DNA of 64,000 nucleotides from Pseudomonas coleopterorum (GCF_900105555.1 NZ_FNTZ01000001.1:2356001-2420000); one strand, 5' to 3'; shown: positions 25,415 through 35,097, numbered from the stretch's first letter. Notes: generated by a model not told the origin, from the letters alone. Translations and numbers: made by a program.

Positions 25415-25891
25415 TCAGTGAGCGTGAGCGTGGTCGGGTGCATTCAGTGCCCTGGCCACGGCGTTTACTTCCAGCGTTTCTTCCTCTCCCTGTGCATTTT
25501 TGATCTTCAAGGTCAATGGCACCGCATCACCCTCTTTCACCTGCTTGACCAAGCCCATCAACATCACGTGATAGCCGTTGGCATCGAACACGACCGGTTC
25601 GCCGGCGGGCAGACTGACTTCATCCACCGGCAACATGCTCATCACGTCGCCTTTCATGGTCGACTGGTGGATCTGCGTGTCCTTGGCAGCCGGTGACTGC
25701 ACGCTGAGCAAGGTGCTGTCCGAATCCGCCGTCAGCGTCATGAATGCGCCGGTAGCCGGCTGGCCTGGAACCGTGGCACGCGCCCAGGCATCTTCCACGG
25801 TGGTTTGGGCCATGGCATAGCCGGAGAGGCTGAGGGCGACTGCGAGGACGGTGAATGGTCGCAGGGCTTTCATTTTGGCAGCAGGGTTCAT
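25415..25891 (-). CDS. PCu(A)C periplasmic copper chaperone
   Basis: A 158-residue exported protein that delivers Cu(I) to cytochrome oxidase in partnership with Sco proteins. After a signal peptide ending AMA, the copper motif H-x10-M-x21-H-x-M is exact: His75, Met86, His108 and Met110. A His-rich tail (PDHAHAH) may add metal binding. The start at 25891 overlaps the SCO stop by one base (TGATG), indicating translational coupling. An in-frame Met six codons later is possible. Confidence 0.92.
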   Translation of the reverse strand: MNPAAKMKALRPFTVLAVALSLSGYAMAQTTVEDAWARATVPGQPATGAFMTLTADSDSTLLSVQSPAAKDTQIHQSTMKGDVMSMLPVDEVSLPAGEPVVFDANGYHVMLMGLVKQVKEGDAVPLTLKIKNAQGEEETLEVNAVARALNAPDHAHAH

Positions 25892-26496
25892 CAGCAGACT
25901 TCCATTACGGTGAGCAGGTCCTCGGCGCACTCTTGTGCGGTGAGGGAATGGGACAGACCCAGGCGCAGCACGCCTCGGGAGTCGTAGACGTAACTGGTCG
26001 AGGTATGGGAGATGGTGTAGGTATCCCCTACCGGGACCTTTTCGTAGAACACCTTGAATTCTTTGGCCACCTCGGCGGTTTGTTCCAGAGTGCCACGCAG
26101 GGCCACGAAGGTGGGGTCGAAGAGTTTGACGTAGGCGTCGAGCACTTCCGGCGTGTCGCGCTCGGGATCCAGGGTGATGAAGATCACCTGCAGGCGGTCA
26201 CCGTCGCGGCCCATGAGTTTCTTGGCCTGGACCGCACGCGCCAAGGTGGTCGGGCAGACGGCCGGGCACTGGGTGAAACCGAAGAACACCATGGGCATCA
26301 TGCCGCGAAAACTGGACAGGGTCTTTTCGTTGCCCTGCGGGTCCTTGAGCCGAAAGGTGCGGCCAAGGATCTCGTTGCTCAGGTCCTTGCCGTACTTGAA
26401 CGACAGCGTATTGCTGTCGCCACATCCGGCCAGCGCACCGAGACCGAGAATGCCCATGCCGGCGAGTACTCGGCGGCGGGTCGGGAAATCGTTCAT
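25891..26496 (-). CDS. SCO1/SenC family copper chaperone lipoprotein
   Basis: A 201-residue thioredoxin-fold protein for assembly of the CuA site of cytochrome c oxidase or thiol redox. The N-terminus TRRRVLAGMG is Tat-like and a lipobox LAGC places the anchor at Cys25. The copper ligands CPAVC (Cys77, Cys81) and His164 are all present. The downstream PCu(A)C gene is coupled. The ribosome-binding site lies inside a small hairpin at 26505-26520. Confidence 0.92.
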   Translation of the reverse strand: MNDFPTRRRVLAGMGILGLGALAGCGDSNTLSFKYGKDLSNEILGRTFRLKDPQGNEKTLSSFRGMMPMVFFGFTQCPAVCPTTLARAVQAKKLMGRDGDRLQVIFITLDPERDTPEVLDAYVKLFDPTFVALRGTLEQTAEVAKEFKVFYEKVPVGDTYTISHTSTSYVYDSRGVLRLGLSHSLTAQECAEDLLTVMEVC

Positions 26497-26504
26497 GCCA
26501 TATC

Positions 26505-26520
26505 GCCCTCTGAAGAGGGC
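26505..26520 (-). promoter_or_regulatory. Hairpin covering the SCO ribosome-binding site
   Basis: Minus-strand GCCCTC-TTCA-GAGGGC. The 3' arm GAGGGC is the only Shine-Dalgarno-like element, 8-9 bases before the ATG at 26496, so folding would hide it. Regulation of translation is inference. Confidence 0.4.
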
Positions 26521-26609
26521 CGCAGTTTAAGGTCCACAGCGGCGCTTGGGCACTGCAACCTGTCACATTTTGTTTAATCGCGGACGGTCAGGCATACCGT
26601 GCCATGTCC

Positions 26610-26677
26610 TTCGCGGCCGATGACCGCTCCTACGGATCCACGCTGATCGTGTGGGAGCGGTCCGTGGCCGCGAAAAA
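26610..26677. repeat. REP pair, GGAGCGGTCATCGGCCGCGAA class
   Basis: Two inverted copies: TTCGCGGCCGATGACCGCTC at 26610 and GGGAGCGGTCCGTGGCCGCG from 26653. It lies between the SCO promoter and the end of glsB. Confidence 0.75.
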
Positions 26678-26702
26678 GCACCTCGGTCATTCGGGCCTCT
26701 AC

Positions 26703-27611
26703 CTAAAAAACCGACCAGCCGATCCGCTCGCTGAGCAGCTCCAGGGCAGCCATGCCGGCCAGCGAGTTGCCTGCAGGGTTGAGTTCCGGGGACCAGACGC
26801 ACACCGTGAACTGCCCCGGCACCACCGCGACGATGCCGCCGCCTACCCCGCTCTTGCCCGGCAACCCGACGCGGTAGGCGAAGTTGCCCGCCTCGTCGTA
26901 CAGCCCGCTGGTGGCCATGATCGAGTTGACCTGCTGGGTCTGGCGCCGGGTCAGCACCTGTTCGCCACTGTGTTTGCAGTAGCCGTCGTTGGCCAGGAAA
27001 CAGAAGGCGCGGGCCAGATCGACGCAGTCCATGCGCAACGCGCAGTGGCTGAAATAGCTGCGCAGCACCGCCTCGACGTCGTTGTGGAAGTTGTCGAACG
27101 ACTTCATCAGGTAAGCCATGGCCGCATTGCGCGCCCGGTGCTGGTATTCCGATTCCGCCACCCGGCCATCGACGATCACCTGAGGGTTGCCCGACAACCG
27201 CCGCGCCAGGTCGCGCATCGACAGCGCAGGGGCAGCGAAGCGCGACTGGTTGATATCGCAGATCACCAGCGCACCGGCGTTGATGAACGGGTTGCGCGGC
27301 CGACCCCGTTCGAACTCCAGCTGCACCAGGGAATTGAACGGCTGCCCGGACGGCTCGTGACCCAGTCGCTGCCAGATGTCTTCACCCGAGTGGCCGATCG
27401 CCTGGACCAGGCTGAACACCTTGGAAATGCTCTGAATGGAAAACGGCGTGTGGGCATCGCCGGCGCTGAACACTTCACCATCGTTGCCGTACACGGCAAT
27501 ACCCAGTTGCGCGGCGGGCACATCGGCCAACGCCGGGATGTAATCGGCCACCTTGCCTTGTCCGATCAGAGGGCGGACGGCATCCAGTATTTCAACCAAA
27601 AGCGCTTGCAT
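26703..27611 (-). CDS. glsB: Glutaminase
   Basis: It hydrolyses glutamine to glutamate and ammonia in the cytoplasm. The 302 residues match the serine-dependent beta-lactamase-like GlsA/GlsB fold. SIQSISKVF carries the catalytic Ser and Lys (S-x-x-K), with [21 protein letters not shown] and a C-terminal [13 protein letters not shown]. Length is usual for the family. It is flanked by REP sequences on both sides and shows no operon partner. Confidence 0.94.
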   Translation of the reverse strand: MQALLVEILDAVRPLIGQGKVADYIPALADVPAAQLGIAVYGNDGEVFSAGDAHTPFSIQSISKVFSLVQAIGHSGEDIWQRLGHEPSGQPFNSLVQLEFERGRPRNPFINAGALVICDINQSRFAAPALSMRDLARRLSGNPQVIVDGRVAESEYQHRARNAAMAYLMKSFDNFHNDVEAVLRSYFSHCALRMDCVDLARAFCFLANDGYCKHSGEQVLTRRQTQQVNSIMATSGLYDEAGNFAYRVGLPGKSGVGGGIVAVVPGQFTVCVWSPELNPAGNSLAGMAALELLSERIGWSVF

Positions 27612-27718
27612 CGGGCTACTCGCATCAAGGGATCAAGCCGTAGACGGCCGTACTCGCAAACGCATCACAGATCCGCTCTGTCGGGGGTGGCGGTGCATCT
27701 GCCGGACCGTGGTGCGCC

Positions 27719-27824
27719 CTTCGCGGGTAGAACCCGCTCCCACAGGGTCCACATTACACTCACGTTCACCACCACACCTTGTGGGAGCGGGGCGGGCGGC
27801 GAGCCCTCTGCCCGCGAAGAAGTC
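27719..27824. repeat. Inverted REP pair, GCGGGTAGAACCCGCTCCCACAGG class
   Basis: CGCGGGTAGAACCCGCTCCC at 27722 and an opposing copy TGTGGGAGCGG...CTGCCCGCGAA at 27780-27817. It is the same class as the large array at 36177-37215, here as a single unit between glsB and an ABC gene. Confidence 0.75.
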
Positions 27825-27848
27825 AACGCGGTGCATCTGCTGGACCTC

Positions 27849-29660
27849 TCAGCGATAACCCCTGGCCTGCAGGTCGAACAGTTCGGCGTAACGCCCCGCC
27901 TGGGCCATCAGTTGTTCATGGTTGCCGCGCTCCAGCACCCGGCCCTGTTCCAGGACCACAATATGGTCGGCATTGCGCACACTCGAGAAGCGGTGCGAAA
28001 TCAACAGGGTCATGCGGCCCTTGGCGTACTCGCGAAAATGCTCGAACACCGCCGCTTCGGCACTGGCGTCCAGTGCTGCGGTGGGCTCATCGAGAATCAG
28101 AATGTCGGCATCGCGCCGCATGTACGCCCGGGACAGCGCCAGCTTCTGCCATTGCCCACCGGAAAGCTCCTGCCCACCCGCAAACCAGCGCCCCAACTGA
28201 GTGGCATAGCCGTGCTCCAGACGCTCGATAAACGGCTCGGCCGTACCCTGCACCGCCGCCTCGCGCCAGCGCTGGGGGTCATCGAACGCACGGGTGTCAC
28301 CCACCCCGAGGTTTTCCCCGACGCTGAACTGATAGCGGATGAAATCCTGGAAGATTACGCCGATTCGCTGACGCAGCGCCTCTTCCTGCCAGTCCTGCAG
28401 ATCGCTGCCGTCGAGCAGGATGCGTCCCTCGTCCGGCCGGTACAAACGCGTCAGCAGCTTGATCAAGGTGGTCTTGCCTGAACCGTTCTCACCCACCAGC
28501 GCCAGGCTCTTGCCCGGCATCAGATGCAGGTCGATACCCTGCAAGGTGGCGCGGTTGGCGCCTGGATAGCGAAAGCCCAGCCCTTCACAGCGCAGGCCGT
28601 CGCCCGGCTTCACGCCTTGAGTGAGATCGCCTTGGGTGGCCTGCACCGGGTAGGCTAGATAGTCGTACAGGTCCGCCAGGTACAAGCCGTCTTCATACAA
28701 GCCGCCGATCGCCGTGAGGCTGCTGCTGACCGCGCTCTGCCCCTGCTTGAACAACACCAGATACATAGTCATCTGCCCCAGGGTGATATGGCCGTTCACT
28801 GTGTCAATGACGATCCAGCCATACGCCAGGTAGAACGCCGTCGTGCCCAGCAGCCCCAGCATGAAACCCCAGCCGTCCCGACGCAAGGTCAGACGGCGGT
28901 CCTCGGCATACAGCTTGATGAACGTATCCCGATAACGCTGCAGCAAGAGCGGCGCGAAGCCGAACAGCTTCACCTCCTTGATGTAGCCCTCGTGGGAAAG
29001 CAGTGTTTCGATGTAGTTCTGTCGACGAGTTTCCGGTGCGCGGCGGCTGAACAGGCGGAAGGCATCGCCGGAAAAATGCGCTTCGGCAAAGAACACCGGC
29101 AATGCGCCGATCACCAGGATCACCAACGCCCAAGGCGAGAAATGCACCAGCAACACACCGAAGCTGACCAGGGAAATCAGGTTCTGCACCAACCCCAGCG
29201 ACTTGCTCACCAGCGCCAGCGGTCGCGTGGACGCTTCACGGCGCACGCGCACCAGCTTGTCGTAGAACTCCGAGTCCTCGAACTGCATCAACGAAAGCGT
29301 CTGGGCTTTCTCCAGAATCAGTGTATTGACCTTCTGCCCCAGCTGGACACGCAGCAGCGCCTGTTGCACGGAGAGGCCGCGTTGCGCCGCGGCCAGCAGC
29401 GCCAGCACACCGGCTTCCAGCAAGACATAGCGCAGCACCGGCCACAGCGGCGCAGCGCCGGTCTGCTGGTGCAGCTGCATGGCTGATACCACTGCATCGA
29501 CGATGCGCTGGCCCAGCGAGGCCGCCAGTGCCGGCAAGATGCCTGCGGCTAGCGTGGCGATTACCAGCCCAAGCAACAGGCCGGGTGAAGTCGCCCAAAC
29601 CAGTTGCAAGGCACGTCGGGCCTGGCCCAGAAAATTATTCAGGCGAGAGAAGTCGAGCAT
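27849..29660 (-). CDS. ABC exporter half-transporter (fused membrane and ATPase domains)
   Basis: A 603-residue protein with an N-terminal six-helix exporter domain (about 1-330) and a C-terminal ATPase. The ATPase shows Walker A GENGSGKTT, Q-loop QDFIRYQFS, signature LSGGQWQKLALSRA, Walker B ILILDEPTAALD and switch His in LISHRFSS. It probably works as a homodimer exporting a lipid, peptide or drug. The ATG at 29660 is chosen; an in-frame ATG at 29771 would add an odd 37-residue leader. No substrate gene adjoins. Confidence 0.85.
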   Translation of the reverse strand: MLDFSRLNNFLGQARRALQLVWATSPGLLLGLVIATLAAGILPALAASLGQRIVDAVVSAMQLHQQTGAAPLWPVLRYVLLEAGVLALLAAAQRGLSVQQALLRVQLGQKVNTLILEKAQTLSLMQFEDSEFYDKLVRVRREASTRPLALVSKSLGLVQNLISLVSFGVLLVHFSPWALVILVIGALPVFFAEAHFSGDAFRLFSRRAPETRRQNYIETLLSHEGYIKEVKLFGFAPLLLQRYRDTFIKLYAEDRRLTLRRDGWGFMLGLLGTTAFYLAYGWIVIDTVNGHITLGQMTMYLVLFKQGQSAVSSSLTAIGGLYEDGLYLADLYDYLAYPVQATQGDLTQGVKPGDGLRCEGLGFRYPGANRATLQGIDLHLMPGKSLALVGENGSGKTTLIKLLTRLYRPDEGRILLDGSDLQDWQEEALRQRIGVIFQDFIRYQFSVGENLGVGDTRAFDDPQRWREAAVQGTAEPFIERLEHGYATQLGRWFAGGQELSGGQWQKLALSRAYMRRDADILILDEPTAALDASAEAAVFEHFREYAKGRMTLLISHRFSSVRNADHIVVLEQGRVLERGNHEQLMAQAGRYAELFDLQARGYR

Positions 29661-29778
29661 CGACAAAAGCGTTCCTTGAACAAGATATATGGCCGCAGCC
29701 ATGACACAATTTACCTTCCAGCCCAGAGTCGACAGCTGTGTGGCGGACTTATTCCAGGTACCCATGGTCATTTAACGG

Positions 29779-30852
29779 ATGAATGCATTCAAATCCATTG
29801 CTCTACCCTTCTGGTTGCGCCGCGTGCTGCGGCCGTTGCTCGATCCCTACCGTCGTTACCGGCACGCGCGCCTGATCCACGCCGCGCGCATCGTCGCCGC
29901 CTTGCTGGTGTCCATCCTGCTGACCAGTGGCTTCAACCTGCCTCACGGCGAGTGGGCATCGGTCACCCTGCTGATCGTCATCGGCGGCCTCCAGCACCAT
30001 GGCAATATCGGCAAGAAATCAGTGGAACGTGCCTACGGCACCCTCATCGGCGCCGCGCTCGGGCTGGCCGTGGTGGCCCAGCAGAACTACTTCGAACTGC
30101 CCATCGTCACTTACCTGCTGATGTCGGTGGCCTGCGGCTTCTTCGCCTACCATGCAATCGGCAAGGGCGGCTACACGGCACTGTTGTCGGCCATCACGTT
30201 GTTCATCGTCGCCGGTCATGGCGACAATCCGATCACCGACGGCCTGTGGCGCACCGTCGACATCCTCATCGGCATCGCCCTGGCCCTGGCGTTCTCGTTC
30301 GCCCTTCCGCTTTACGCCGTGTATTCCTGGCGCTACAACCTGGCCACCGGATTGCGCGGCTGCGCGACCATCCACAGTCGGATCGTCAGTGGCCAACCGG
30401 TGTCGGCCGATGAACACCTCAAGCTGATGGCCAAGCTCAACGCGAACATGGTCCAGCTGCGCTCGCTGCTGCCGTCCGTGTCCAAGGAAGTGAAGATCTC
30501 CATGACCGAGCTGGACGCGATCCAGGGTCATTTCCGCATGTGCCTGAGCACCCTGGAAATCCTCGCCAACCTGCGCCCCAGCGGGACCGACCGCAACGCC
30601 ATGGCGCAATTGCAGCAGTGCCTGAGCGGTGAGCACCGGCACATTCGTCGACAACTGGTAGGCATGGCCCGCGCCCTGCGCGATGGCGCAACCGAGCGAC
30701 TTGAGCGCAACTACGCCAGCGTCGATGCGGACGCGCCCAACGTGGTGCCCGGTGAGCTGATCGGGTATCGGCTGCTGACGCTGCAATTGGTCAATAACCT
30801 CGACGGGCTGCAGCAACGATTGGCCAAGACCGCGAGTCGCTGGAAGATCTGA
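29779..30852 (+). CDS. FUSC-family inner membrane protein
   Basis: A 357-residue protein with four to six hydrophobic segments in the first 180 residues and a soluble helical C-terminal half. ARIVAALLVSILLTSGF, HGEWASVTLLIVIGGLQHHG and KKSVERAYGTLIGAALGL fit the fusaric-acid-resistance/YccS-like pattern. Related proteins are membrane parts of aromatic-acid efflux systems, but there is no adaptor or outer-membrane partner here. It is divergent from the ABC exporter gene. Confidence 0.8.
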   Translation: MNAFKSIALPFWLRRVLRPLLDPYRRYRHARLIHAARIVAALLVSILLTSGFNLPHGEWASVTLLIVIGGLQHHGNIGKKSVERAYGTLIGAALGLAVVAQQNYFELPIVTYLLMSVACGFFAYHAIGKGGYTALLSAITLFIVAGHGDNPITDGLWRTVDILIGIALALAFSFALPLYAVYSWRYNLATGLRGCATIHSRIVSGQPVSADEHLKLMAKLNANMVQLRSLLPSVSKEVKISMTELDAIQGHFRMCLSTLEILANLRPSGTDRNAMAQLQQCLSGEHRHIRRQLVGMARALRDGATERLERNYASVDADAPNVVPGELIGYRLLTLQLVNNLDGLQQRLAKTASRWKI

Positions 30853-30967
30853 CGCGGCGCGCGCGAGGTGCCGCGCGATGGAACTCCCTCAGCGTGGCCA
30901 GCCTCAAACCTTGCATGGGGCAAGAGCGATGGCCATTCCGGTCCATCCCGCCATTTCGAGGTCGCGC

Positions 30968-31273
30968 ATGAACATCGATAAATTGAGTAGCCACGTCAAC
31001 AATGGCGAAATCCACGAAGTGAACCTGGTCTCCATGGAAGGTGGCTCCTACGTGCTGCATGCCATCCTGGAGGGTGTGTCCCAGCCGGTGGCCAGTGACA
31101 ATGGCGCAACGATTCACGTCGCCTCGGTCGAGGAAGCACGCAAGGTGCTGGCCGGTGTCGCCGACATCAAGTTGTTCCTGGTGCAGGGTAACGCCCATGA
31201 CGAGATGATCGGCAACCCCGAGGAAGGCAACCACATCATGCGCGAAGAAATTCCCCTGCGTTCCAGCCTGTAA
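30968..31273 (+). CDS. DUF6482 family protein
   Basis: A 101-residue cytoplasmic protein of a Pseudomonas-typical family of unknown function: MNIDKLSSHVNNGEIHEVNL, SMEGGSYVLHAILEG, a central GATIHVASVEEARKVL, ending EIPLRSSL. The ATG at 30968 is favoured over an upstream in-frame ATG at 30929 because the conserved part begins there. Confidence 0.7.
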   Translation: MNIDKLSSHVNNGEIHEVNLVSMEGGSYVLHAILEGVSQPVASDNGATIHVASVEEARKVLAGVADIKLFLVQGNAHDEMIGNPEEGNHIMREEIPLRSSL

Positions 31274-31280
31274 TCCTCAC

Positions 31281-31376
31281 CCCTGTAGCAGCGGCGCAAG
31301 CCGCGTCCGGCAACACCGCGATCACACTGACCTGTCGCGGAGGCGACCGAAGCGGCTTGCGCCGCTGCTACAGGGA
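31281..31376. repeat. Inverted REP pair, CTGTAGCAGCGGCGCAAGCC class
   Basis: CCTGTAGCAGCGGCGCAAGC at 31282 and its reverse complement GCTTGCGCCGCTGCTACAGG at 31355-31374, separated by about 50 bp. A single copy recurs at 56809. This class differs from the other two REP classes in the window. Confidence 0.8.
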
Positions 31377-31450
31377 AAGGTGGAATTCTTTACTTCGGTG
31401 CAGTGCACTCATAGGATGACTGATCACAACAACAAAACCGAGGATCATCC

Positions 31451-32581
31451 ATGCGTAAACATTTGCTTCTTGCCGCTGCCATCGGTTGCGCGGGCGGTAT
31501 GGCCCAGGCCAATACCTTCGCTTACATCTCAAGCCCCGACGACGGCATGATCTCCCAATACCGCCTGGACGAAACCACCGGCTCCCTGACCCTGCTGCAC
31601 CAGACTCCGGCTGGCGACAAGGTCAATCCCATGGCCCTCAGCCCCGATAATACGACCCTGTATGCCGCATTGCGGGTCGAGCCCTTTCGAGTGATCGCTT
31701 ACCGCATCGACCCCGGCACTGGCCAATTGACCGCCGCCGCCGAAGCACCGCTCGCTGCCAGCCTGGCCTACCTGAGCACGGATCGCAGCGGCCGCTACCT
31801 GATGGGGGCCTCCTACGGGGACAACGTACTCACCGTACAAGCCATCGATGCGGAGCATCGCCCGGCCAAGGAGACCAAGGTCTACCCTACCGGCCCTTAT
31901 GCCCACTCGGTGCGCAGCGACCCCAGCAACCATTTCGTCTACGCCACCTCGCTCGGGGATGAGAAGGTGATGCAGTTCTCCTTCGACCAGGAGAGCGGCG
32001 CACTGGAGCCCATCGGCCCTGCCCATGCGTCGGTGACAGCCGGTAGCGGCCCGCGACACATCGCATTCGCGCCAGGAGGCAAGTTTCTCTACGTAGTGGG
32101 TGAGCTGAGCGGTACGGTCGACAGTTTTTCCATCGACTCGCAGACAGGCGCTCTGACCAAAGTGGCCCATGCCGAAGGCGTGCCCAAATCTCTGAATCTG
32201 GTACAGGGCGAAATCCGCAACGCGGCCAACAACGACCTCAAGGACGACCCTACGCCGAGGATCTGGGCGGCGGACATTCGCGTGTCGCCGGATGGTCAGT
32301 TGATCTACATCACCGAGCGCACCACCAGCTCCGTCTCGGCATTCAAGGCCGATCCGAACAGCGGTACTTTGAGCTTCCAGGGCAATTATCCCTTGCAGGA
32401 AAAACAACCGCGCAACATCGCCTTCTCACCCAGTGGACGTTGGTTGCTGGTGACCGGCGAGAAAGCCGACAAGGTGGGAAGTTACGCAGTGGGGGCGCAG
32501 GGCGCGCTGACCCGTACCGGGGAGGCGCCTTCAGGCAAAGGCGCCCTGTGGATCGAGATGCTCAACCTGCCCGGCGTTTGA
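31451..32581 (+). CDS. Exported beta-propeller lactonase (6-phosphogluconolactonase-like)
   Basis: A 376-residue protein with a signal peptide (MRKHLLLAAAIGCAGGMAQA) and a seven-bladed propeller of the YbhE/cycloisomerase-lactonase type. Repeated blade motifs include FAYISSPDDGMISQYRLD, FVYATSLGDEKVMQFSFD, FLYVVGELSGTVDSFSID and LIYITERTTSSVSAF. HIAFAPGGKFLY is typical of the family. The export signal argues against a role in the cytoplasmic pentose phosphate pathway; the substrate is unknown. Confidence 0.85.
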   Translation: MRKHLLLAAAIGCAGGMAQANTFAYISSPDDGMISQYRLDETTGSLTLLHQTPAGDKVNPMALSPDNTTLYAALRVEPFRVIAYRIDPGTGQLTAAAEAPLAASLAYLSTDRSGRYLMGASYGDNVLTVQAIDAEHRPAKETKVYPTGPYAHSVRSDPSNHFVYATSLGDEKVMQFSFDQESGALEPIGPAHASVTAGSGPRHIAFAPGGKFLYVVGELSGTVDSFSIDSQTGALTKVAHAEGVPKSLNLVQGEIRNAANNDLKDDPTPRIWAADIRVSPDGQLIYITERTTSSVSAFKADPNSGTLSFQGNYPLQEKQPRNIAFSPSGRWLLVTGEKADKVGSYAVGAQGALTRTGEAPSGKGALWIEMLNLPGV

Positions 32582-32590
32582 ATCCAGGCA

Positions 32591-33310
32591 TCAGGCGCGC
32601 AGGCGGCCGAGCCATTCGACCACTGTGCGCCAGACGCAGATGCCCAGGAAGTACGCCGACATCAGGCTCCACAGCCCCATCGCCACCGGGTTGCTGGCCG
32701 GATGATTGAGGATCAGCACGAAGGTGCACAGCAGCCAGATCGAGGTTACGGCGATATTGATCGCCATGAAGCGACGAACCCGAAACGGGTGCAGGAACTT
32801 CATCTTGGTGACGGTCAGCAGGGCCAGACCGATCACGCTGAGCAGCGCCACCCACGGCGACGGCGAAATGATGTACATGCACAGCGCGACCACGTTCCAC
32901 GCCGCCGGGAATCCAACGAAGTAGTTGTCCTTGCTCTTCATGTTGACGTTGCAGAAGCAGAACAGCGACGACACCAGGATGATGCTGACGGTGATCAGCA
33001 TGGTGAATTCGGGCAAGGGAATGTAGCGGTAGATGAACAGCGCCGGAATGAACACGTAGGTCAGATAGTCGATCACCAGATCCAGCGTGGAGCCGTCGAA
33101 GTGTGGCAGTACCGACTGCGTGTTGAGCTTGCGCGCCAGCGAGCCGTCGACGCCGTCGACCACCAGCGCCAGGCCCAGCCACAGCAGGCAGATCTTCGGC
33201 TGGCCATCGAAAAGCGCCAGTGTGGCAAGAAAGGCCAGCACCACGCCGGTGGCGGTGAAGCCGTGGGCGCCCCATGCTTTGAGCGTGGCCGAGGGTCTGA
33301 TCAATATCAC
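32591..33310 (-). CDS. pcs: Phosphatidylcholine synthase (CDP-alcohol phosphatidyltransferase)
   Basis: It condenses choline with CDP-diacylglycerol to phosphatidylcholine in the inner membrane. The 239 residues have about seven to eight helices. The catalytic signature is Asp55-Gly56-x2-Ala59-Arg60, then Gly73-x3-Asp77-x3-Asp81; the spacing of 12 between Arg and Gly is that of Pcs enzymes. GTG at 33310 is proposed as start because GGAG lies 8 bases upstream; an in-frame ATG at 33340 lacks a site. It is convergent with the lactonase gene. Confidence 0.9.
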   Translation of the reverse strand: MILIRPSATLKAWGAHGFTATGVVLAFLATLALFDGQPKICLLWLGLALVVDGVDGSLARKLNTQSVLPHFDGSTLDLVIDYLTYVFIPALFIYRYIPLPEFTMLITVSIILVSSLFCFCNVNMKSKDNYFVGFPAAWNVVALCMYIISPSPWVALLSVIGLALLTVTKMKFLHPFRVRRFMAINIAVTSIWLLCTFVLILNHPASNPVAMGLWSLMSAYFLGICVWRTVVEWLGRLRA

Positions 33311-33723
33311 GGGGTGTTCTCCAGAAAGTAGACGGGCCAAGACAATCGCTGGCAGGTATCCACAGCATTGACCCGAAAGCGGCCTCTGTAAAAGGGTGGG
33401 CCGCAGCTATCGACCGGGTGTGCGGGGGTAAGGTTCACGACTCGGTCCCCGTAAGTGTCACAGGTAACGCGGTGCGCTGCCAAGCGATTCACTGCATTGG
33501 AGTTTTTCTGGCGACGGACGTTGACCGACGCGCAGCGGCGCGGAGTAAGATGAGACCAGTGTCGATCAGCCCCATGCCCAGGAGGAAACGGTTTTTCATC
33601 AACAGGACAAGCAGACCCGGCGCCCAGGTTTGAAAGACAGACAGCCTGGGGCCGGTGAAGTCGCTCATTATCCAGATGGGGCGGCCCGTGTGGCCGCGCT
33701 ACAGTGCGTTAAGGGAATATAGA
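33311..33723. other. Non-coding region between pcs and ppnN
   Basis: It holds the divergent pcs and ppnN promoters. Short open frames lack ribosome-binding sites or family features. Near ppnN, TTAAGGGAATATAG precedes the ATG. No repeat or RNA gene is recognised. Confidence 0.4.
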
Positions 33724-35097
33724 ATGGCCCCAAGAAATGTGATCAATGCCTCGGTCAGCCCCAAGGGCAGCCTTGAAACCCTCTCCCAGCGTGAAGTCCA
33801 GCAACTCAGCGCCGCCGGTTCGGGCAGCACCTACACCCTCTTTCGCCAGTGCGCCCTGGCCATCCTCAACACCGGCGCCCATGTCGACAACGCCAAGACC
33901 ATCCTCGATGCCTATCAGGATTTCGAGGTGCGCATCCACCAGCAGGACCGCGGTGTTCGCCTGGAACTGCTGAACGCTCCGGCCGATGCCTTCGTCGACG
34001 GCGAAATGATCGCCAGCACTCGCGAAATGCTGTTCAGCGCGCTGCGCGACATCGTCTATACCGAAAGCGAGCTGCACAGCCAGCGCATCGACCTGAGCGA
34101 CTCCCAGGGCATCACCGACTACGTCTTTCATCTGTTGCGCAACGCCCGCACCCTGCGAGCCGGCCTAGAGCCCAAGATGGTGGTGTGCTGGGGTGGCCAC
34201 TCGATCAATTCGGACGAATACAAGTACACCAAGAAAGTCGGCCACGAACTGGGCCTGCGCAAATTGGACATCTGCACCGGCTGCGGCCCTGGCGTGATGA
34301 AAGGCCCGATGAAGGGCGCGACCATCGCCCATGCCAAGCAGCGCATGAGCGGCGGACGCTACCTGGGGCTGACCGAGCCGGGGATCATCGCGGCGGAAGC
34401 GCCGAATCCGATCGTCAACGAGCTGGTCATTCTTCCCGATATCGAGAAGCGCCTGGAAGCGTTCGTGCGCGTCGGTCACGGGATCATCATCTTCCCCGGC
34501 GGCGCGGGCACGGCCGAGGAATTCCTGTACCTGCTGGGCATCCTGATGCACCCGGACAATCAGGGGCTGCCGTTCCCAGTAATCCTGACCGGGCCCAAGA
34601 GCGCCGAGGCGTATCTGCAGCAACTGGATCATTTCGTCGTGGCGACGTTGGGCGAGGCGGCGCGGGAGCACTACCAGATCATCATCGACAACCCGGCCGA
34701 CGTGGCACGGGAGATGACCGAGTCGTTGAAGAAGGTCAAATCGTTCCGCCGCGAGCGTAATGACGCGTTCCATTTCAACTGGCTGCTGAAGATCGAGGAA
34801 AGTTTCCAGCGTCCCTTCGACCCGACCCACGCCAACATGGCCAACCTGGAACTGCGCCGCGCCCTGCCCCCGCATCAGCTGGCGGCCAACCTGCGCCGGG
34901 CGTTTTCCGGCATCGTGGCGGGCAACGTCAAGGACAAGGGCATTCGCCTGATCGAAGAACACGGGCCGTACCAGATCCGTGGCGATGCCGCAGTCATGGA
35001 GCCGCTGGACAAGTTGCTGCAGGCGTTCGTCGAGCAGCATCGCATGAAACTGCCGGGTGGCGCAGCCTATGTGCCCTGCTACCGCGTTGTGACCTGA
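33724..35097 (+). CDS. ppnN: Pyrimidine/purine nucleotide 5'-monophosphate nucleosidase PpnN
   Basis: A 457-residue LOG-family enzyme that cleaves nucleoside monophosphates to base and ribose 5-phosphate; E. coli PpnN (YgdH) is stimulated by (p)ppGpp. The Rossmann core holds CTGCGPGVMKGPMKGA and the LOG signature PGGAGTAEEFLYLLG. N- and C-terminal flanking domains match the long PpnN form and not the short LOG type. The ATG at 33724 follows AAGGGA. It appears monocistronic. Confidence 0.93.
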   Translation: MAPRNVINASVSPKGSLETLSQREVQQLSAAGSGSTYTLFRQCALAILNTGAHVDNAKTILDAYQDFEVRIHQQDRGVRLELLNAPADAFVDGEMIASTREMLFSALRDIVYTESELHSQRIDLSDSQGITDYVFHLLRNARTLRAGLEPKMVVCWGGHSINSDEYKYTKKVGHELGLRKLDICTGCGPGVMKGPMKGATIAHAKQRMSGGRYLGLTEPGIIAAEAPNPIVNELVILPDIEKRLEAFVRVGHGIIIFPGGAGTAEEFLYLLGILMHPDNQGLPFPVILTGPKSAEAYLQQLDHFVVATLGEAAREHYQIIIDNPADVAREMTESLKKVKSFRRERNDAFHFNWLLKIEESFQRPFDPTHANMANLELRRALPPHQLAANLRRAFSGIVAGNVKDKGIRLIEEHGPYQIRGDAAVMEPLDKLLQAFVEQHRMKLPGGAAYVPCYRVVT

